Under the pieces are notes generated by a model. It saw nothing but the letters and a program-made list of their open reading frames with translations. It made no database searches and was not told the DNA's origin. Source: Fasciola hepatica (lineage: Eukaryota > Platyhelminthes > Trematoda > Plagiorchiida > Fasciolidae). Taken from it: a DNA stretch of 64,000 nt. Both the position numbers and the translations under genes were made by a program. Location of the stretch: assembly GCA_948099385.1 (NCBI GenBank), contig CANUEZ040000198.1, positions 4,168,501-4,232,500 of the forward strand. The letters are read 5' to 3'. Of this stretch, positions 1-11,900 are shown piece by piece (within the stretch, counting starts at the first letter, position 1; the number at the start of each line of letters is the position of its first letter).

Positions 1-1450
1 TAGTAGGTTGTTTATGCCAAGATAGCTTGTTCGGACATGGAAAAAACAAACCAAACGTTACAAACATGCTTGTTTGCAAAGTGGCTGCCACCGTTCACTT
101 GAACACAGTGACCATCCGACGGAGAAGGTGTCGTGTGGTTTGCCTGTTGTTGCTCACCTTATCGCGTTCAGTCTCTTGGGCATAGCGGCAATGGTAATCC
201 ACGACTGACGACAGTTCCCTTTTCAGCAATCAACTACTTACCAAGTAGTATATACGCTCACCACACTTGGAAAGATATGCTTCTGTTTTTGATGAGAAAT
301 CGGAAATGCTTCAAGGAGTGAGGGCATTGAACGTATGCGAATCCATAGAACCTGTGGCACTACCGATGAAGTCCATTCCATAGAAAGTTAGAGATGGATT
401 TGATCACGAGCTGAACATTCTCACATGAGAAGACGTCCTGGTTAGAACTGATCAACCGACAGATTGGGTCAGTCAAATCGTCACAGTGACAAAAGCGTGC
501 AAAAACTACTTCACATTTGCATTGATCCGAAACCACTAACAACAAAAAAAAGAACTCAGCAGAGAGGGTTTGACGTCGTTCTACGATGATTCATTCATTC
601 GCCATATATCTGGTATTGTTGAATATTACTTGTGTTATAATGGACAAGACGTGCATGGGTAGTAGGTTGTTTCTGCCAAGATAGCTTGTTCGGACATGGA
701 CAAAACAAACCAAACGTTACAAACATGCTTGTTTGCAAAGTGGCTGCCCCCGTTCACTTGAAGACAGTGACCATCCGACGGAGAAGCTGTCGTGTGGTTC
801 GCCTGTTGTTGCTAACCTTATCGCGTTCAGTCTCTTGGGCATAGCGGCAATGGTAATCCACGACTGACGACAGTTCCCTTTTCAGCAATCAACTACTTAC
901 CAAGTAGTATATACGCTCACCACACTTGGAAAGATATGCTTCTGTTTTTGATGAGAAATCGGAAATGCTTCAAGGAGTGAGGGCATTGAACGTATGCGAA
1001 TCCATAGAACCTGTGGCACTACCGATGAAGTCCATTCCATAGAAAGTTAGAGATGGATTTGATCACGAGCTGAACATTCTCACATGAGAAGACGTCCTGG
1101 TTAGAACTGATCAACCGACAGATTGGGTCAGTCAAATCGTCATAGTGACAAAAGCGTGCAAAAGCTACTTCACATTTGCATTGATCCGAAACCACTAACA
1201 ACAAAAAAAAGAACTCAGCAGAGAGGATTTGACGTCGTTCTACGATGATTCATTCATTCGCCATATATCTGGTATTGTTGAATATTACTTGTGTTATAAT
1301 GGACAAGACGTGCATGGGTAGTAGGTTGTTTCTGCCAAGATAGCTTGTTCGGACATGGACAAAACAAACCAAACGTTACAAACATGCTTGTTTGCAAAGT
1401 GGCTGCCCCCGTTCACTTGAAGACAGTGACCATCCGACGGAGAAGCTGTC

Positions 1451-1653
1451 GTGTGGTTCGCCTGTTGTTGCTCACCTTATCGCGTTCAGTCTCTTGGGCA
1501 TAGCGGCAATGGTAATCCACGACTGACGACAGTTCCCTTTTCAGCAATCAACTACTTACCAAGTAGTATATACGCTCACCACACTTGGAAAGATATGCTT
1601 CTGTTTTTGATGAGAAATCGGAAATGCTTCAAGGAGTGAGGGCATTGAACGTA
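1451..1653. other. Near-invariant core of the monomer
   Basis: From GTGTGGTTCGCC to GGCATTGAACG the sequence is identical in the great majority of the 97 units. The exceptions I noted are few: units 1, 2 and 5 near the landmark, units 4 and 5 in the hairpin, unit 18 (AGTAATC), units 22-23 (GCTTG, CCTCATC), unit 31 (AATAGG), unit 68 (TTTACAGC), unit 90 (GTTATTG), and a CTTCGGC variant shared by six right-hand units. It holds a GTG-initiated 62-codon open frame, but unit 2 (TAA at 813) and unit 5 (TGA at 2773) break that frame, so coding does not explain the conservation. Function is unknown; protein binding or a conversion hotspot are possibilities. Confidence 0.7.
1551..1567. other. Perfect 7-bp inverted repeat with 3-nt loop
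   Basis: ACTACTT-ACC-AAGTAGT is a perfect dyad. It is followed directly by the 8-bp palindrome GTATATAC (1566-1573). It lies in the near-invariant core and so recurs in almost every unit. Units 4 and 5 read AAGTATT (2221 and 2880), which breaks one stem pair. It could form a short hairpin in single-stranded DNA or RNA or be a dyad binding site; neither is shown. Confidence 0.7.
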
Positions 1654-1735
1654 TGCGAATCCATAGAACCTGTGGCACTACCGATGAAGTCCATTCCATA
1701 GAAAGTTAGAGATGGATTTGATCACGAGCTGAACA

Positions 1736-1749
1736 TTCTCACATGAGAA
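1736..1749. other. Imperfect-centre dyad TTCTCA-CA-TGAGAA
   Basis: Six-base arms flank a two-base centre. The right arm contains the TGA that interrupts the RT fossil frame. It is present in nearly all units; unit 24 reads ATTCCCACATGAG (about 15,574-15,586) and loses one pair. A loop of two bases makes a hairpin unlikely, so it is better viewed as a palindromic site, possibly fortuitous. Confidence 0.5.
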
Positions 1750-1856
1750 GACGTCCTGGTTAGAACTGATCAACCGACAGATTGGGTCAGTCAAATCGTC
1801 ATAGTGACAAAAGCGTGCAAAAACTACTTCACATTTGCATTGATCCGAAACCACTA

Positions 1857-1870
1857 ACAACAAAAAAAAA
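1857..1870. repeat. (AAC)n / A-run hinge, source of monomer length variation
   Basis: Between CCACT and GAACTCAGC each unit has one to four AAC-type triplets followed by about five to nine A. Variants include ACAACAACAAAAAAG (units 17, 27, 34, 36, 40, 48, 52, 88, 94), CCATCAACAACAAC (units 35, 38, 44, 45, 47), AAAAAAACAAGAACTC (units 8, 12, 14) and AAAGAAATCA(A/G)C (units 5, 10, 11, 13, 16, 19, 30, 39, 51). Unit 91 has AACAAAAAAAGAAACAAGAACTC and is the longest monomer (662 bp). The hinge sits inside the RT fossil and decides whether its two last segments share a frame. Confidence 0.9.
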
Positions 1871-4800
1871 GAACTCAGCAGAGAGGGTTTGACGTCGTTC
1901 TACGATGATTCATTCATTCGCCATATATCTGGTATTGTTGAATATTACTTGTGTTATAATGGACAAGACGTGCATGGGTAGTAGGTTGTTTCTGCCAAGA
2001 TGGCTTGTTCGGACATGGACAAAACAAACCAAACGTTACAAACATGCTTGTTTGCAAAGTGGCTGCCCCCGTGCACTTGAAGACAGTGACCATCCGACGG
2101 AGAAGCTGTCGTGTGGTTCGCCTGTTGTTGCTCACCTTATCGCGTTCAGTCTCTTGGGCATAGCGGCAATGGTAATCCACGACTGACGACAGTTCCCTTT
2201 TCAGCAATCAACTACTTACCAAGTATTATATACGCTCACCACACTTGGAAAGATATGCTTCTGTTTTTGATGAGAAATCGGAAATGCTTCAAGGAGTGAG
2301 GGCATTGAACGTATGCGAATCCATAGAACCTGTGGCACTACCGATGAAGTCCATTCCATAGAAAGTTAGAGATGGATTTGATCACGAGCTGAACATTCTC
2401 ACATGAGAAGACGTCCTGGTTAGAACTGATCAACCGACAGATTGGGTCAGTCAAATCGTCATAGTGACAAAAGCGTGCAAAAACTACTTCACATTTGCAT
2501 TGATCCGAAACCACTAACAACAAAAAAAAGAACTCAGCAGAGAGGATTTGACGTCGTTCTACGATGATTCATTCATTCGCCATATATCTGGTATTGTTGA
2601 ATATTACTTGTGTTATAATGGACAAGACGTGCATGGGTGATAGGTTGTTTATGCCAAGATGGCTTGTTCGGACATGGACAAAACAAACGAAACGTTACAA
2701 ACATGCTTGTTTGCAAAGTGGCTGCCCCCGTTCACTTGAACACAGTGACCATCCGACGGAGAAGCTGTCGTGTGATTCGCCTGTTGTTGCTCACCTTATC
2801 GCGTTCAGTCTCTTGGGCATAGCGGCAATGGTAATCCACGACTGACGACAGTTCCCTTTTCAGCAATCAACTACTTACCAAGTATTATATACGCTCACCA
2901 CACTTGGAAAGATATGCTTCTGTTTTTGATGAGAAATCGGAAATGCTTCAAGGAGTGAGGGCATTGAACGTATGCGAATCCATAGAACCTGTGGCACTAC
3001 CGATGAAGTCCATTCCATAGAAAGTTAGAGATGGATTTGATCACGAGCTGAACATTCTCACATGAGAAGACGTCCTGGTTAGAACTGATCAACCGACAGA
3101 TTGGGTCAGTCAAATCGTCATAGTGACAAAAGCGTGCAAAAACTACTTCACATTTGCATTGATCCGAAACCACTAACAACAAAAAAAGAAATCAGCAGAG
3201 AGGGTTTGACGTCGTTCTACGATGATTCATTCATTCGCCATATATCTGGTATTGTTGAATATTACTTGTGTTATAATGGACAAGACGTGCATGGGTAGTA
3301 GGTTGTTTCTGCCAAGATAGCTTGTTCGGACATGGACAAAACAAACCAAACGTTACAAACATGCTTGTTTGCAAAGTGGCTGCCCCCGTTCACTTGAAGA
3401 CAGTGACCATCCGACGGAGAAGCTGTCGTGTGGTTCGCCTGTTGTTGCTCACCTTATCGCGTTCAGTCTCTTGGGCATAGCGGCAATGGTAATCCACGAC
3501 TGACGACAGTTCCCTTTTCAGCAATCAACTACTTACCAAGTAGTATATACGCTCACCACACTTGGAAAGATATGCTTCTGTTTTTGATGAGAAATCGGAA
3601 ATGCTTCAAGGAGTGAGGGCATTGAACGTATGCGAATCCATAGAACCTGTGGCACTACCGATGAAGTCCATTCCATAGAAAGTTAGAGATGGATTTGATC
3701 ACGAGCTGAACATTCTCACATGAGAAGACGTCCTGGTTAGAACTGATCAACCGACAGATTGGGTCAGTCAAATCGTCATAGTGACAAAAGCGTGCAAAAA
3801 CTACTTCACATTTGCATTGATCCGAAACCACTAACAACAAAAAAAAGAACTCAGCAGAGAGGGTTTGACGTCGTTCTACGATGATTCATTCATTCGCCAT
3901 ATATCTGGTATTGTTGAATATTACTTGTGTTATAATGGACAAGACGTGCATGGGTAGTAGGTTGTTTATGCCAAGATAGCTTGTTCGGACATGGACAAAA
4001 CAAACGAAACGTTACAAACATGCTTGTTTGCAAAGTGGCTGTCCCCGTTCACTTGAACACAGTGACCATCCGACGGAGAAGCTGTCGTGTGGTTCGCCTG
4101 TTGTTGCTCACCTTATCGCGTTCAGTCTCTTGGGCATAGCGGCAATGGTAATCCACGACTGACGACAGTTCCCTTTTCAGCAATCAACTACTTACCAAGT
4201 AGTATATACGCTCACCACACTTGGAAAGATATGCTTCTGTTTTTGATGAGAAATCGGAAATGCTTCAAGGAGTGAGGGCATTGAACGTATGCGAATCCAT
4301 AGAACCTGTGGCACTACCGATGAAGTCCATTCCATAGAAAGTTAGAGATGGATTTGATCACGAGCTGAACATTCTCACATGAGAAGACGTCCTGGTTAGA
4401 ACTGATCAACCGACAGATTGGGTCAGTCAAATCGTCATAGTGACAAAAGCGTGCACAAACTACTTCACATTTGCATTGATCCGAAACCACTAACAACAAA
4501 AAAAAGAACTCAGCAGAGAGGGTTTGACGTCGTTCTACGATGATTCATTCATTCGCCATATATCTGGTATTGTTGAATATTACTTGTGTTATAATGGACA
4601 AGACGTGCATGGGTAGTAGGTTGTTTATGCCAAGATAGCTTGTTCGGACATGGACAAAACAAACGAAACGTTACAAACATGCTTGTTTGCAAAGTGGCTG
4701 TCCCCGTTCACTTGAAGACAGTGACCATCCGACGGAGAAGCTGTCGTGTGGTTCGCCTGTTGTTGCTCACCTTATCGCGTTCAGTCTCTTGGGCATAGCG

Positions 4801-5934
4801 GCAATGGTAATCCACGACTGACGACAGTTCCCTTTTCAGCAATCAACTACTTACCAAGTAGTATATACGCTCACCACACTTGGAAAGATATGCTTCTGTT
4901 TTTGATGAGAAATCGGAAATGCTTCAAGGAGTGAGGGCATTGAACGTATGCGAATCCATAGAACCTGTGGCACTACCGATGAAGTCCATTCCATAGAAAG
5001 TTAGAGATGGATTTGATCACGAGCTGAACATTCTCACATGAGAAGACGTCCTGGTTAGAACTGATCAACCGACAGATTGGGTCAGTCAAATCGTCATAGT
5101 GACAAAAGCGTGCAAAAACTATTTCACATTTGCATTGATCCGAAACCACTAACAACAAAAAAACAAGAACTCAGCAGAGAGGGTTTGACGTCGTTCTACG
5201 ATGATTCATTCATTCGCCATATATCTGGTATTGTTGAATATTACTTGTGTTATAATGGACAAGACGTGCATGGGTAATAGGTTGTTTATGCCAAGATAGC
5301 TTGTTCGGACATGGACAAAACAAACCAAACGTTACAAACATGCTTGTTTGCAAAGTGGCTGCCCCCGTTCACTTGAAGACAGTGACCATCCGACGGAGAA
5401 GCTGTCGTGTGGTTCGCCTGTTGTTGCTCACCTTATCGCGTTCAGTCTCTTGGGCATAGCGGCAATGGTAATCCACGACTGACGACAGTTCCCTTTTCAG
5501 CAATCAACTACTTACCAAGTAGTATATACGCTCACCACACTTGGAAAGATATGCTTCTGTTTTTGATGAGAAATCGGAAATGCTTCAAGGAGTGAGGGCA
5601 TTGAACGTATGCGAATCCATAGAACCTGTGGCACTACCGATGAAGTCCATTCCATAGAAAGTTAGAGATGGATTTGATCACGAGCTGAACATTCTCACAT
5701 GAGAAGACGTCCTGGTTAGAACTGATCAACCGACAGATTGGGTCAGTCAAATCGTCATAGTGACAAAAGCGTGCAAAAACTACTTCACATTTGCATTGAT
5801 CCGAAACCACTAACAACAAAAAAAAAGAACTCAGCAGAGAGGGTTTGACGTCGTTCTACGATGATTCATTCATTCGCCATATATCTGGTATTGTTGAATA
5901 TTACTTGTGTTATAATGGACAAGACGTGCATGGG

Positions 5935-8900
5935 TAATAGGTTGTTTATGCCAAGATAGCTTGTTCGGACATGGACAAAACAAACCAAACGTTACAAACA
6001 TGCTTGTTTGCAAAGTGGCTGCCCCCGTTCACTTGAACACAGTGACCATCCGACGGAGAAGCTGTCGTGTGGTTCGCCTGTTGTTGCTCACCTTATCGCG
6101 TTCAGTCTCTTGGGCATAGCGGCAATGGTAATCCACGACTGACGACAGTTCCCTTTTCAGCAATCAACTACTTACCAAGTAGTATATACGCTCACCACAC
6201 TTGGAAAGATATGCTTCTGTTTTTGATGAGAAATCGGAAATGCTTCAAGGAGTGAGGGCATTGAACGTATGCGAATCCATAGAACCTGTGGCACTACCGA
6301 TGAAGTCCATTCCATAGAAAGTTAGAGATGGATTTGATCACGAGCTGAACATTCTCACATGAGAAGACGTCCTGGTTAGAACTGATCAACCGACAGATTG
6401 GGTCAGTCAAATCGTCATAGTGACAAAAGCGTGCAAAAACTACTTCACATTTGCATTGATCCGAAACCACTAACAACAAAAAAAGAAATCAGCAGAGAGG
6501 GTTTGACGTCGTTCTACGATGATTCATTCCTTCGCCAAATATCTGGTATTGTTGAATATTACTTGTGTTATAATGGACAAGACGTGCATGGGTAATAGGT
6601 TGTTTATGCCAAGATAGCTTGTTCGGACATGGACAAAACAAACGAAACGTTACAAACATGCTTGTTTGCAAAGTGGCTGCCCCCGTTCACTTGAAGACAG
6701 TGACCATCCGACGGAGAAGCTGTCGTGTGGTTCGCCTGTTGTTGCTCACCTTATCGCGTTCAGTCTCTTGGGCATAGCGGCAATGGTAATCCACGACTGA
6801 CGACAGTTCCCTTTTCAGCAATCAACTACTTACCAAGTAGTATATACGCTCACCACACTTGGAAAGATATGCTTCTGTTTTTGATGAGAAATCGGAAATG
6901 CTTCAAGGAGTGAGGGCATTGAACGTATGCGAATCCATAGAACCTGTGGCACTACCGATGAAGTCCATTCCATAGAAAGTTAGAGATGGATTTGATCACG
7001 AGCTGAACATTCTCACATGAGAAGACGTCCTGGTTAGAACTGATCAACCGACAGATTGGGTCAGTCAAATCGTCATAGTGACAAAAGCGTGCAAAAACTA
7101 CTTCACATTTGCATTGATCCGAAACCACTAACAACAAAAAAAGAAATCAACAGAGAGGGTTTGACGTCGTTCTACGATGATTCATTCATTCGCCATATAT
7201 CTGGTATTGTTGAATATTACTTGTGTTATAATGGACAAGACGTGCATGGGTAGTAGGTTGTTTATGCCAAGATAGCTTGTTCGGACATGGACAAAACAAA
7301 CCAAACGTTACAAACCTGCTTGTTTGCAAAGTGGCTGCCCCCGTTCACTTGAACACAGTGACCATCCGACGGAGAAGCTGTCGTGTGGTTCGCCTGTTGT
7401 TGCTCACCTTATCGCGTTCAGTCTCTTGGGCATAGCGGCAATGGTAATCCACGACTGACGACAGTTCCCTTTTCAGCAATCAACTACTTACCAAGTAGTA
7501 TATACGCTCACCACACTTGGAAAGATATGCTTCTGTTTTTGATGAGAAATCGGAAATGCTTCAAGGAGTGAGGGCATTGAACGTATGCGAATCCATAGAA
7601 CCTGTGGCACTACCGATGAAGTCCATTCCATAGAAAGTTAGAGATGGATTTGATCACGAGCTGAACATTCTCACATGAGAAGACGTCCTGGTTAGAACTG
7701 ATCAACCGACAGATTGGGTCAGTCAAATCGTCATAGTGACAAAAGCGTGCAAAAACTACTTCACATTTGCATTGATCCGAAACCACTAACAACAAAAAAA
7801 CAAGAACTCAGCAGAGAGGGTTTGACGTCGTTGTACGATGATTCATTCCTTCGCCAAATATCTGGTATTGTTGAATATTACTTGTGTTATAATGGACAAG
7901 ACGTGCATGGGTAATAGGTTGTTTATGCCAAGATAGCTTGTTCGGACATGGACAAAACAAACGAAACGTTAGAAACATGCTTGTTTGCAAAGTGGCTGCC
8001 CCCGTTCACTTGAAGACAGTGACCATCCGACGGAGAAGCTGTCGTGTGGTTCGCCTGTTGTTGCTCACCTTATCGCGTTCAGTCTCTTGGGCATAGCGGC
8101 AATGGTAATCCACGACTGACGACAGTTCCCTTTTCAGCAATCAACTACTTACCAAGTAGTATATACGCTCACCACACTTGGAAAGATATGCTTCTGTTTT
8201 TGATGAGAAATCGGAAATGCTTCAAGGAGTGAGGGCATTGAACGTATGCGAATCCATAGAACCTGTGGCACTACCGATGAAGTCCATTCCATAGAAAGTT
8301 AGAGATGGATTTGATCACGAGCTGAACATTCTCACATGAGAAGACGTCCTGGTTAGAACTGATCAACCGACAGATTGGGTCAGTCAAATCGTCATAGTGA
8401 CAAAAGCGTGCAAAAACTACTTCACATTTGCATTGATCCGAAACCACTAACAACAAAAAAAGAAATCAGCAGAGAGGGTTTGACGTCGTTCTACGATGAT
8501 TCATTCATTCGCCATATATCTGGTATTGTTGAATATTACTTGTGTTATAATGGACAAGACGTGCATGGGTAGTAGGTTGTTTATGCCAAGATAGCTTGTT
8601 CGGACATGGACAAAACAAACCAAACGTTACAAACCTGCTTGTTTGCAAAGTGGCTGCCCCCGTTCACTTGAACACAGTGACCATCCGACGGAGAAGCTGT
8701 CGTGTGGTTCGCCTGTTGTTGCTCACCTTATCGCGTTCAGTCTCTTGGGCATAGCGGCAATGGTAATCCACGACTGACGACAGTTCCCTTTTCAGCAATC
8801 AACTACTTACCAAGTAGTATATACGCTCACCACACTTGGAAAGATATGCTTCTGTTTTTGATGAGAAATCGGAAATGCTTCAAGGAGTGAGGGCATTGAA

Positions 8901-11900
8901 CGTATGCGAATCCATAGAACCTGTGGCACTACCGATGAAGTCCATTCCATAGAAAGTTAGAGATGGATTTGATCACGAGCTGAACATTCTCACATGAGAA
9001 GACGTCCTGGTTAGAACTGATCAACCGACAGATTGGGTCAGTCAAATCGTCATAGTGACAAAAGCGTGCACAAACTACTTCACATTTGCATTGATCCGAA
9101 ACCACTAACAACAAAAAAACAAGAACTCAGCAGAGAGGGTTTGACGTCGTTTTACGATGATTCATTCATTCGCCAAATATCTGGTATTGTTGAATATTAC
9201 TTGTGTTATAATGGACAAGACGTGCATGGGTAATAGGTTGTTTATGCCAAGATAGCTTGTTCGGACATGGACAAAACAAACCAAACGTTACAAACATGCT
9301 TGTTTGCAAAGTGGCTGCCCCCGTTCACTTGAAGACAGTGACCATCCGACGGAGAAGCTGTCGTGTGGTTCGCCTGTTGTTGCTCACCTTATCGCGTTCA
9401 GTCTCTTGGGCATAGCGGCAATGGTAATCCACGACTGACGACAGTTCCCTTTTCAGCAATCAACTACTTACCAAGTAGTATATACGCTCACCACACTTGG
9501 AAAGATATGCTTCTGTTTTTGATGAGAAATCGGAAATGCTTCAAGGAGTGAGGGCATTGAACGTATGCGAATCCATAGAACCTGTGGCACTACCGATGAA
9601 GTCCATTCCATAGAAAGTTAGAGATGGATTTGATCACGAGCTGAACATTCTCACATGAGAAGACGTCCTGGTTAGAACTGATCAACCGACAGATTGGGTC
9701 AGTCAAATCGTCATAGTGACAAAAGCGTGCAAAAACTACTTCACATTTGCATTGATCCGAAACCACTAACAACAAAAAAAAGAACTCAGCAGAGAGGGTT
9801 TGACGTCGTTCTACGATGATTCATTCATTCGCCATATATCTGGTATTGTTGAATATTACTTGTGTTATAATGGACAAGACGTGCATGGGTAGTAGGTTGT
9901 TTATGCCAAGATAGCTTGTTCGGACATGGACAAAACAAACCAAACGTTACAAACCTGCTTGTTTGCAAAGTGGCTGCCCCCGTTCACTTGAAGACAGTGA
10001 CCATCCGACGGAGAAGCTGTCGTGTGGTTCGCCTGTTGTTGCTCACCTTATCGCGTTCAGTCTCTTGGGCATAGCGGCAATGGTAATCCACGACTGACGA
10101 CAGTTCCCTTTTCAGCAATCAACTACTTACCAAGTAGTATATACGCTCACCACACTTGGAAAGATATGCTTCTGTTTTTGATGAGAAATCGGAAATGCTT
10201 CAAGGAGTGAGGGCATTGAACGTATGCGAATCCATAGAACCTGTGGCACTACCGATGAAGTCCATTCCATAGAAAGTTAGAGATGGATTTGATCACGAGC
10301 TGAACATTCTCACATGAGAAGACGTCCTGGTTAGAACTGATCAACCGACAGATTGGGTCAGTCAAATCGTCATAGTGACAAAAGCGTGCAAAAACTACTT
10401 CACATTTGCATTGATCCGAAACCACTAACAACAAAAAAAGAAATCAGCAGAGAGGGTTTGACGTCGTTCTACGATGATTCATTCCTTCGCCAAATATCTG
10501 GCATTGTTGAATATTACTTGTGTTATAATGGACAAGACGTGCATGGGTAATAGGTTGTTTATGCCAAGATGGCTTGTTCGGACATGGACAAAACAAACCA
10601 AACGTTAGAAACATGCTTGTTTGCAAAGTGGCTGCCCCGTTCACTTGAAGACAGTGACCATCCGACGGAGAAGCTGTCGTGTGGTTCGCCTGTTGTTGCT
10701 CACCTTATCGCGTTCAGTCTCTTGGGCATAGCGGCAATGGTAATCCACGACTGACGACAGTTCCCTTTTCAGCAATCAACTACTTACCAAGTAGTATATA
10801 CGCTCACCACACTTGGAAAGATATGCTTCTGTTTTTGATGAGAAATCGGAAATGCTTCAAGGAGTGAGGGCATTGAACGTATGCGAATCCATAGAACCTG
10901 TGGCACTACCGATGAAGTCCATTCCATAGAAAGTTAGAGATGGATTTGATCACGAGCTGAACATTCTCACATGAGAAGACGTCCTGGTTAGAACTGATCA
11001 ACCGACAGATTGGGTCAGTCAAATCGTCATAGTGACAAAAGCGTGCAAAAACTACTTCACATTTGCATTGATCCGAAACCACTAACAACAACAAAAAAGA
11101 ACTCAGCAGAGAGGGTTTGACGTCGTTCTACGATGATTCATTCATTCGCCATATATCTGGTATTGTTGAATATTACTTGTGTTATAATGGACAAGACGTG
11201 CATGGGTAGTAGGTTGTTTATGCCAAGATAGCTTGTTCGGACATGGACAAAACAAACCAAACGTTACAAACATGCTTGTTTGCAAAGTGGCTGCCCCCGT
11301 TCACTTGAAGACAGTGACCATCCGACGGAGAAGCTGTCGTGTGGTTCGCCTGTTGTTGCTCACCTTATCGCGTTCAGTCTCTTGGGCATAGCGGCAATGG
11401 TAATCCACGACTGACGACAGTTCCCTTTTCAGTAATCAACTACTTACCAAGTAGTATATACGCTCACCACACTTGGAAAGATATGCTTCTGTTTTTGATG
11501 AGAAATCGGAAATGCTTCAAGGAGTGAGGGCATTGAACGTATGCGAATCCATAGAACCTGTGGCACTACCGATGAAGTCCATTCCATAGAAAGTTAGAGA
11601 TGGATTTGATCACGAGCTGAACATTCTCACATGAGAAGACGTCCTGGTTAGAACTGATCAACCGACAGATTGGGTCAGTCAAATCGTCATAGTGACAAAA
11701 GCGTGCAAAAACTACTTCACATTTGCATTGATCCGAAACCACTAACAACAAAAAAAGAACTCAGCAGAGAGGGTTTGACGTCGTTGTACGATGATTCATT
11801 CCTTCGCCAAATATCTGGTATTGTTGAATATTACTTGTGTTATAATGGACAAGACGTGCATGGGTAATAGGTTGTTTATGCCAAGATAGCTTGTTCGGAC

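Larger units (their letters stand above)
1582..1975 (+). pseudogene. Ty3/Gypsy pol fossil: RT linker and N-terminal RT domain, present in every unit
   Basis: Reading from 1582 gives HLERYASVFDE, then SIEPVALPMKSIP, a TAG (1699-1701), VRDGFDHELNILT, a TGA (1744-1746), then DVLVRTDQ and PTDWVSQIVIVTK (1774-1812). After a one-base frame change the next frame gives ICIDPKPL (1833-1856), and after the A-rich hinge REGLTSFYDD (1880-1909). In Ty3/Gypsy elements these pieces occur in exactly this order: the Y-A-x-V-F linker, the proline-rich stretch, P-T-D-W-V-S, V-V-x-K, I-C-I-D-P-x-P-L-N, R-E then D-D. After an ISG the match fades, and no catalytic YxDD block, RNase H or integrase is present in the unit. 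Because the stops and the frameshift are shared along the array, the fragment was already inactive when the monomer was amplified. Equivalent fossils begin 131 bases after each landmark position listed for the array. The family call rests on motif recognition, not on a search. Confidence 0.85.
1319..1978 (+). repeat. Representative monomer (unit 3, 660 bp)
   Basis: This unit is used as the reference for sub-features. Its order is: start segment with AAGATAGC and GGACATGGACAAAAC (1319-1450); near-invariant core beginning GTGTGGTTCGCC (1451 to about 1653) with a hairpin at 1551-1567; Gypsy RT-like fossil (1582 to about 1975) holding a TAG at 1699 and a TGA at 1744; A-rich hinge (1857-1870); variable tail with GACGTCGTTC, GATGATTCATTC and CCATATATC (1871-1978). 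The choice of start is arbitrary because the array has no visible edge. The 1318-1320 bp dimer and larger blocks elsewhere are built from this monomer. Confidence 0.95.
1..3295 (+). repeat. Most divergent units (1-5) at the left of the window
   Basis: Unit 1 has several private changes: GGAAAAAACAAACC (39-52), GCTGCCACCG, GAAGGTGTCG, TGGTTTGCC and TCACAGTGAC (about 480). Unit 2 has GCTAACC (811-817). Units 2, 3, 4 and 6 share TTTCTGCC where all other units have TTTATGCC. Unit 5 has GGGTGATAGG and TGTGATTCGCC. Units 4 and 5 share AAGTATTATA. Nothing to the right shows so many private changes in consecutive units. Confidence 0.7.

Noticed and set aside
1019..1204. Recurring minus-strand 61-codon open frame (MLLVVSDQCKCE..., one per unit), sometimes extended to 98-132 codons
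   Set aside because: It is exactly antisense to the Gypsy RT fossil: the complement of PTDWVS and ICIDP coding. Its repetition follows from the satellite, and its extensions depend on hinge length or single changes.
1293..1310. TATAAT in TTGTGTTATAATGG as a bacterial -10 box
   Set aside because: The nearest TTGTTG is only 14 bases upstream, no gene follows, and the array is of eukaryotic type.
1450..1512. Pol III box-like words GGTTCGCCTG (B-like) and TAGCGGCAATGG (A-like)
   Set aside because: They are in the wrong order for a tRNA-type promoter, each deviates from consensus, and no cloverleaf can be drawn around them.
1451..1639. Recurring plus-strand 62-codon frame, nearly identical in all units
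   Set aside because: It starts at GTG, has no recognisable domain, and is interrupted in units 2 and 5. Its conservation is at the DNA level and shared with flanking non-frame bases.
1833..1840. Perfect POU octamer ATTTGCAT in each unit
   Set aside because: It coincides with the codons of the RT I-C-I segment, so it is explained by the fossil coding sequence.
1890..1897. CRE-like TGACGTCG
   Set aside because: One mismatch to the palindromic site, inside the fossil tail, with no promoter context.
1918..1934. CENP-B box-like ATTCGCCATATATCTGG
   Set aside because: The TTCG and central A match, but the CGGG half does not, leaving three mismatches in the essential bases.
1905..2186. Plus-strand 93-codon frame (MIHSFAIYLV...) seen in about half of the right-hand units
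   Set aside because: It crosses the monomer junction and opens only where AAGATAGC is AAGATGGC. No aspartic protease D-T/S-G, zinc knuckle or other motif was seen in it. A weak likeness of SLLGIAAM to the end of retropepsin is too short to call.
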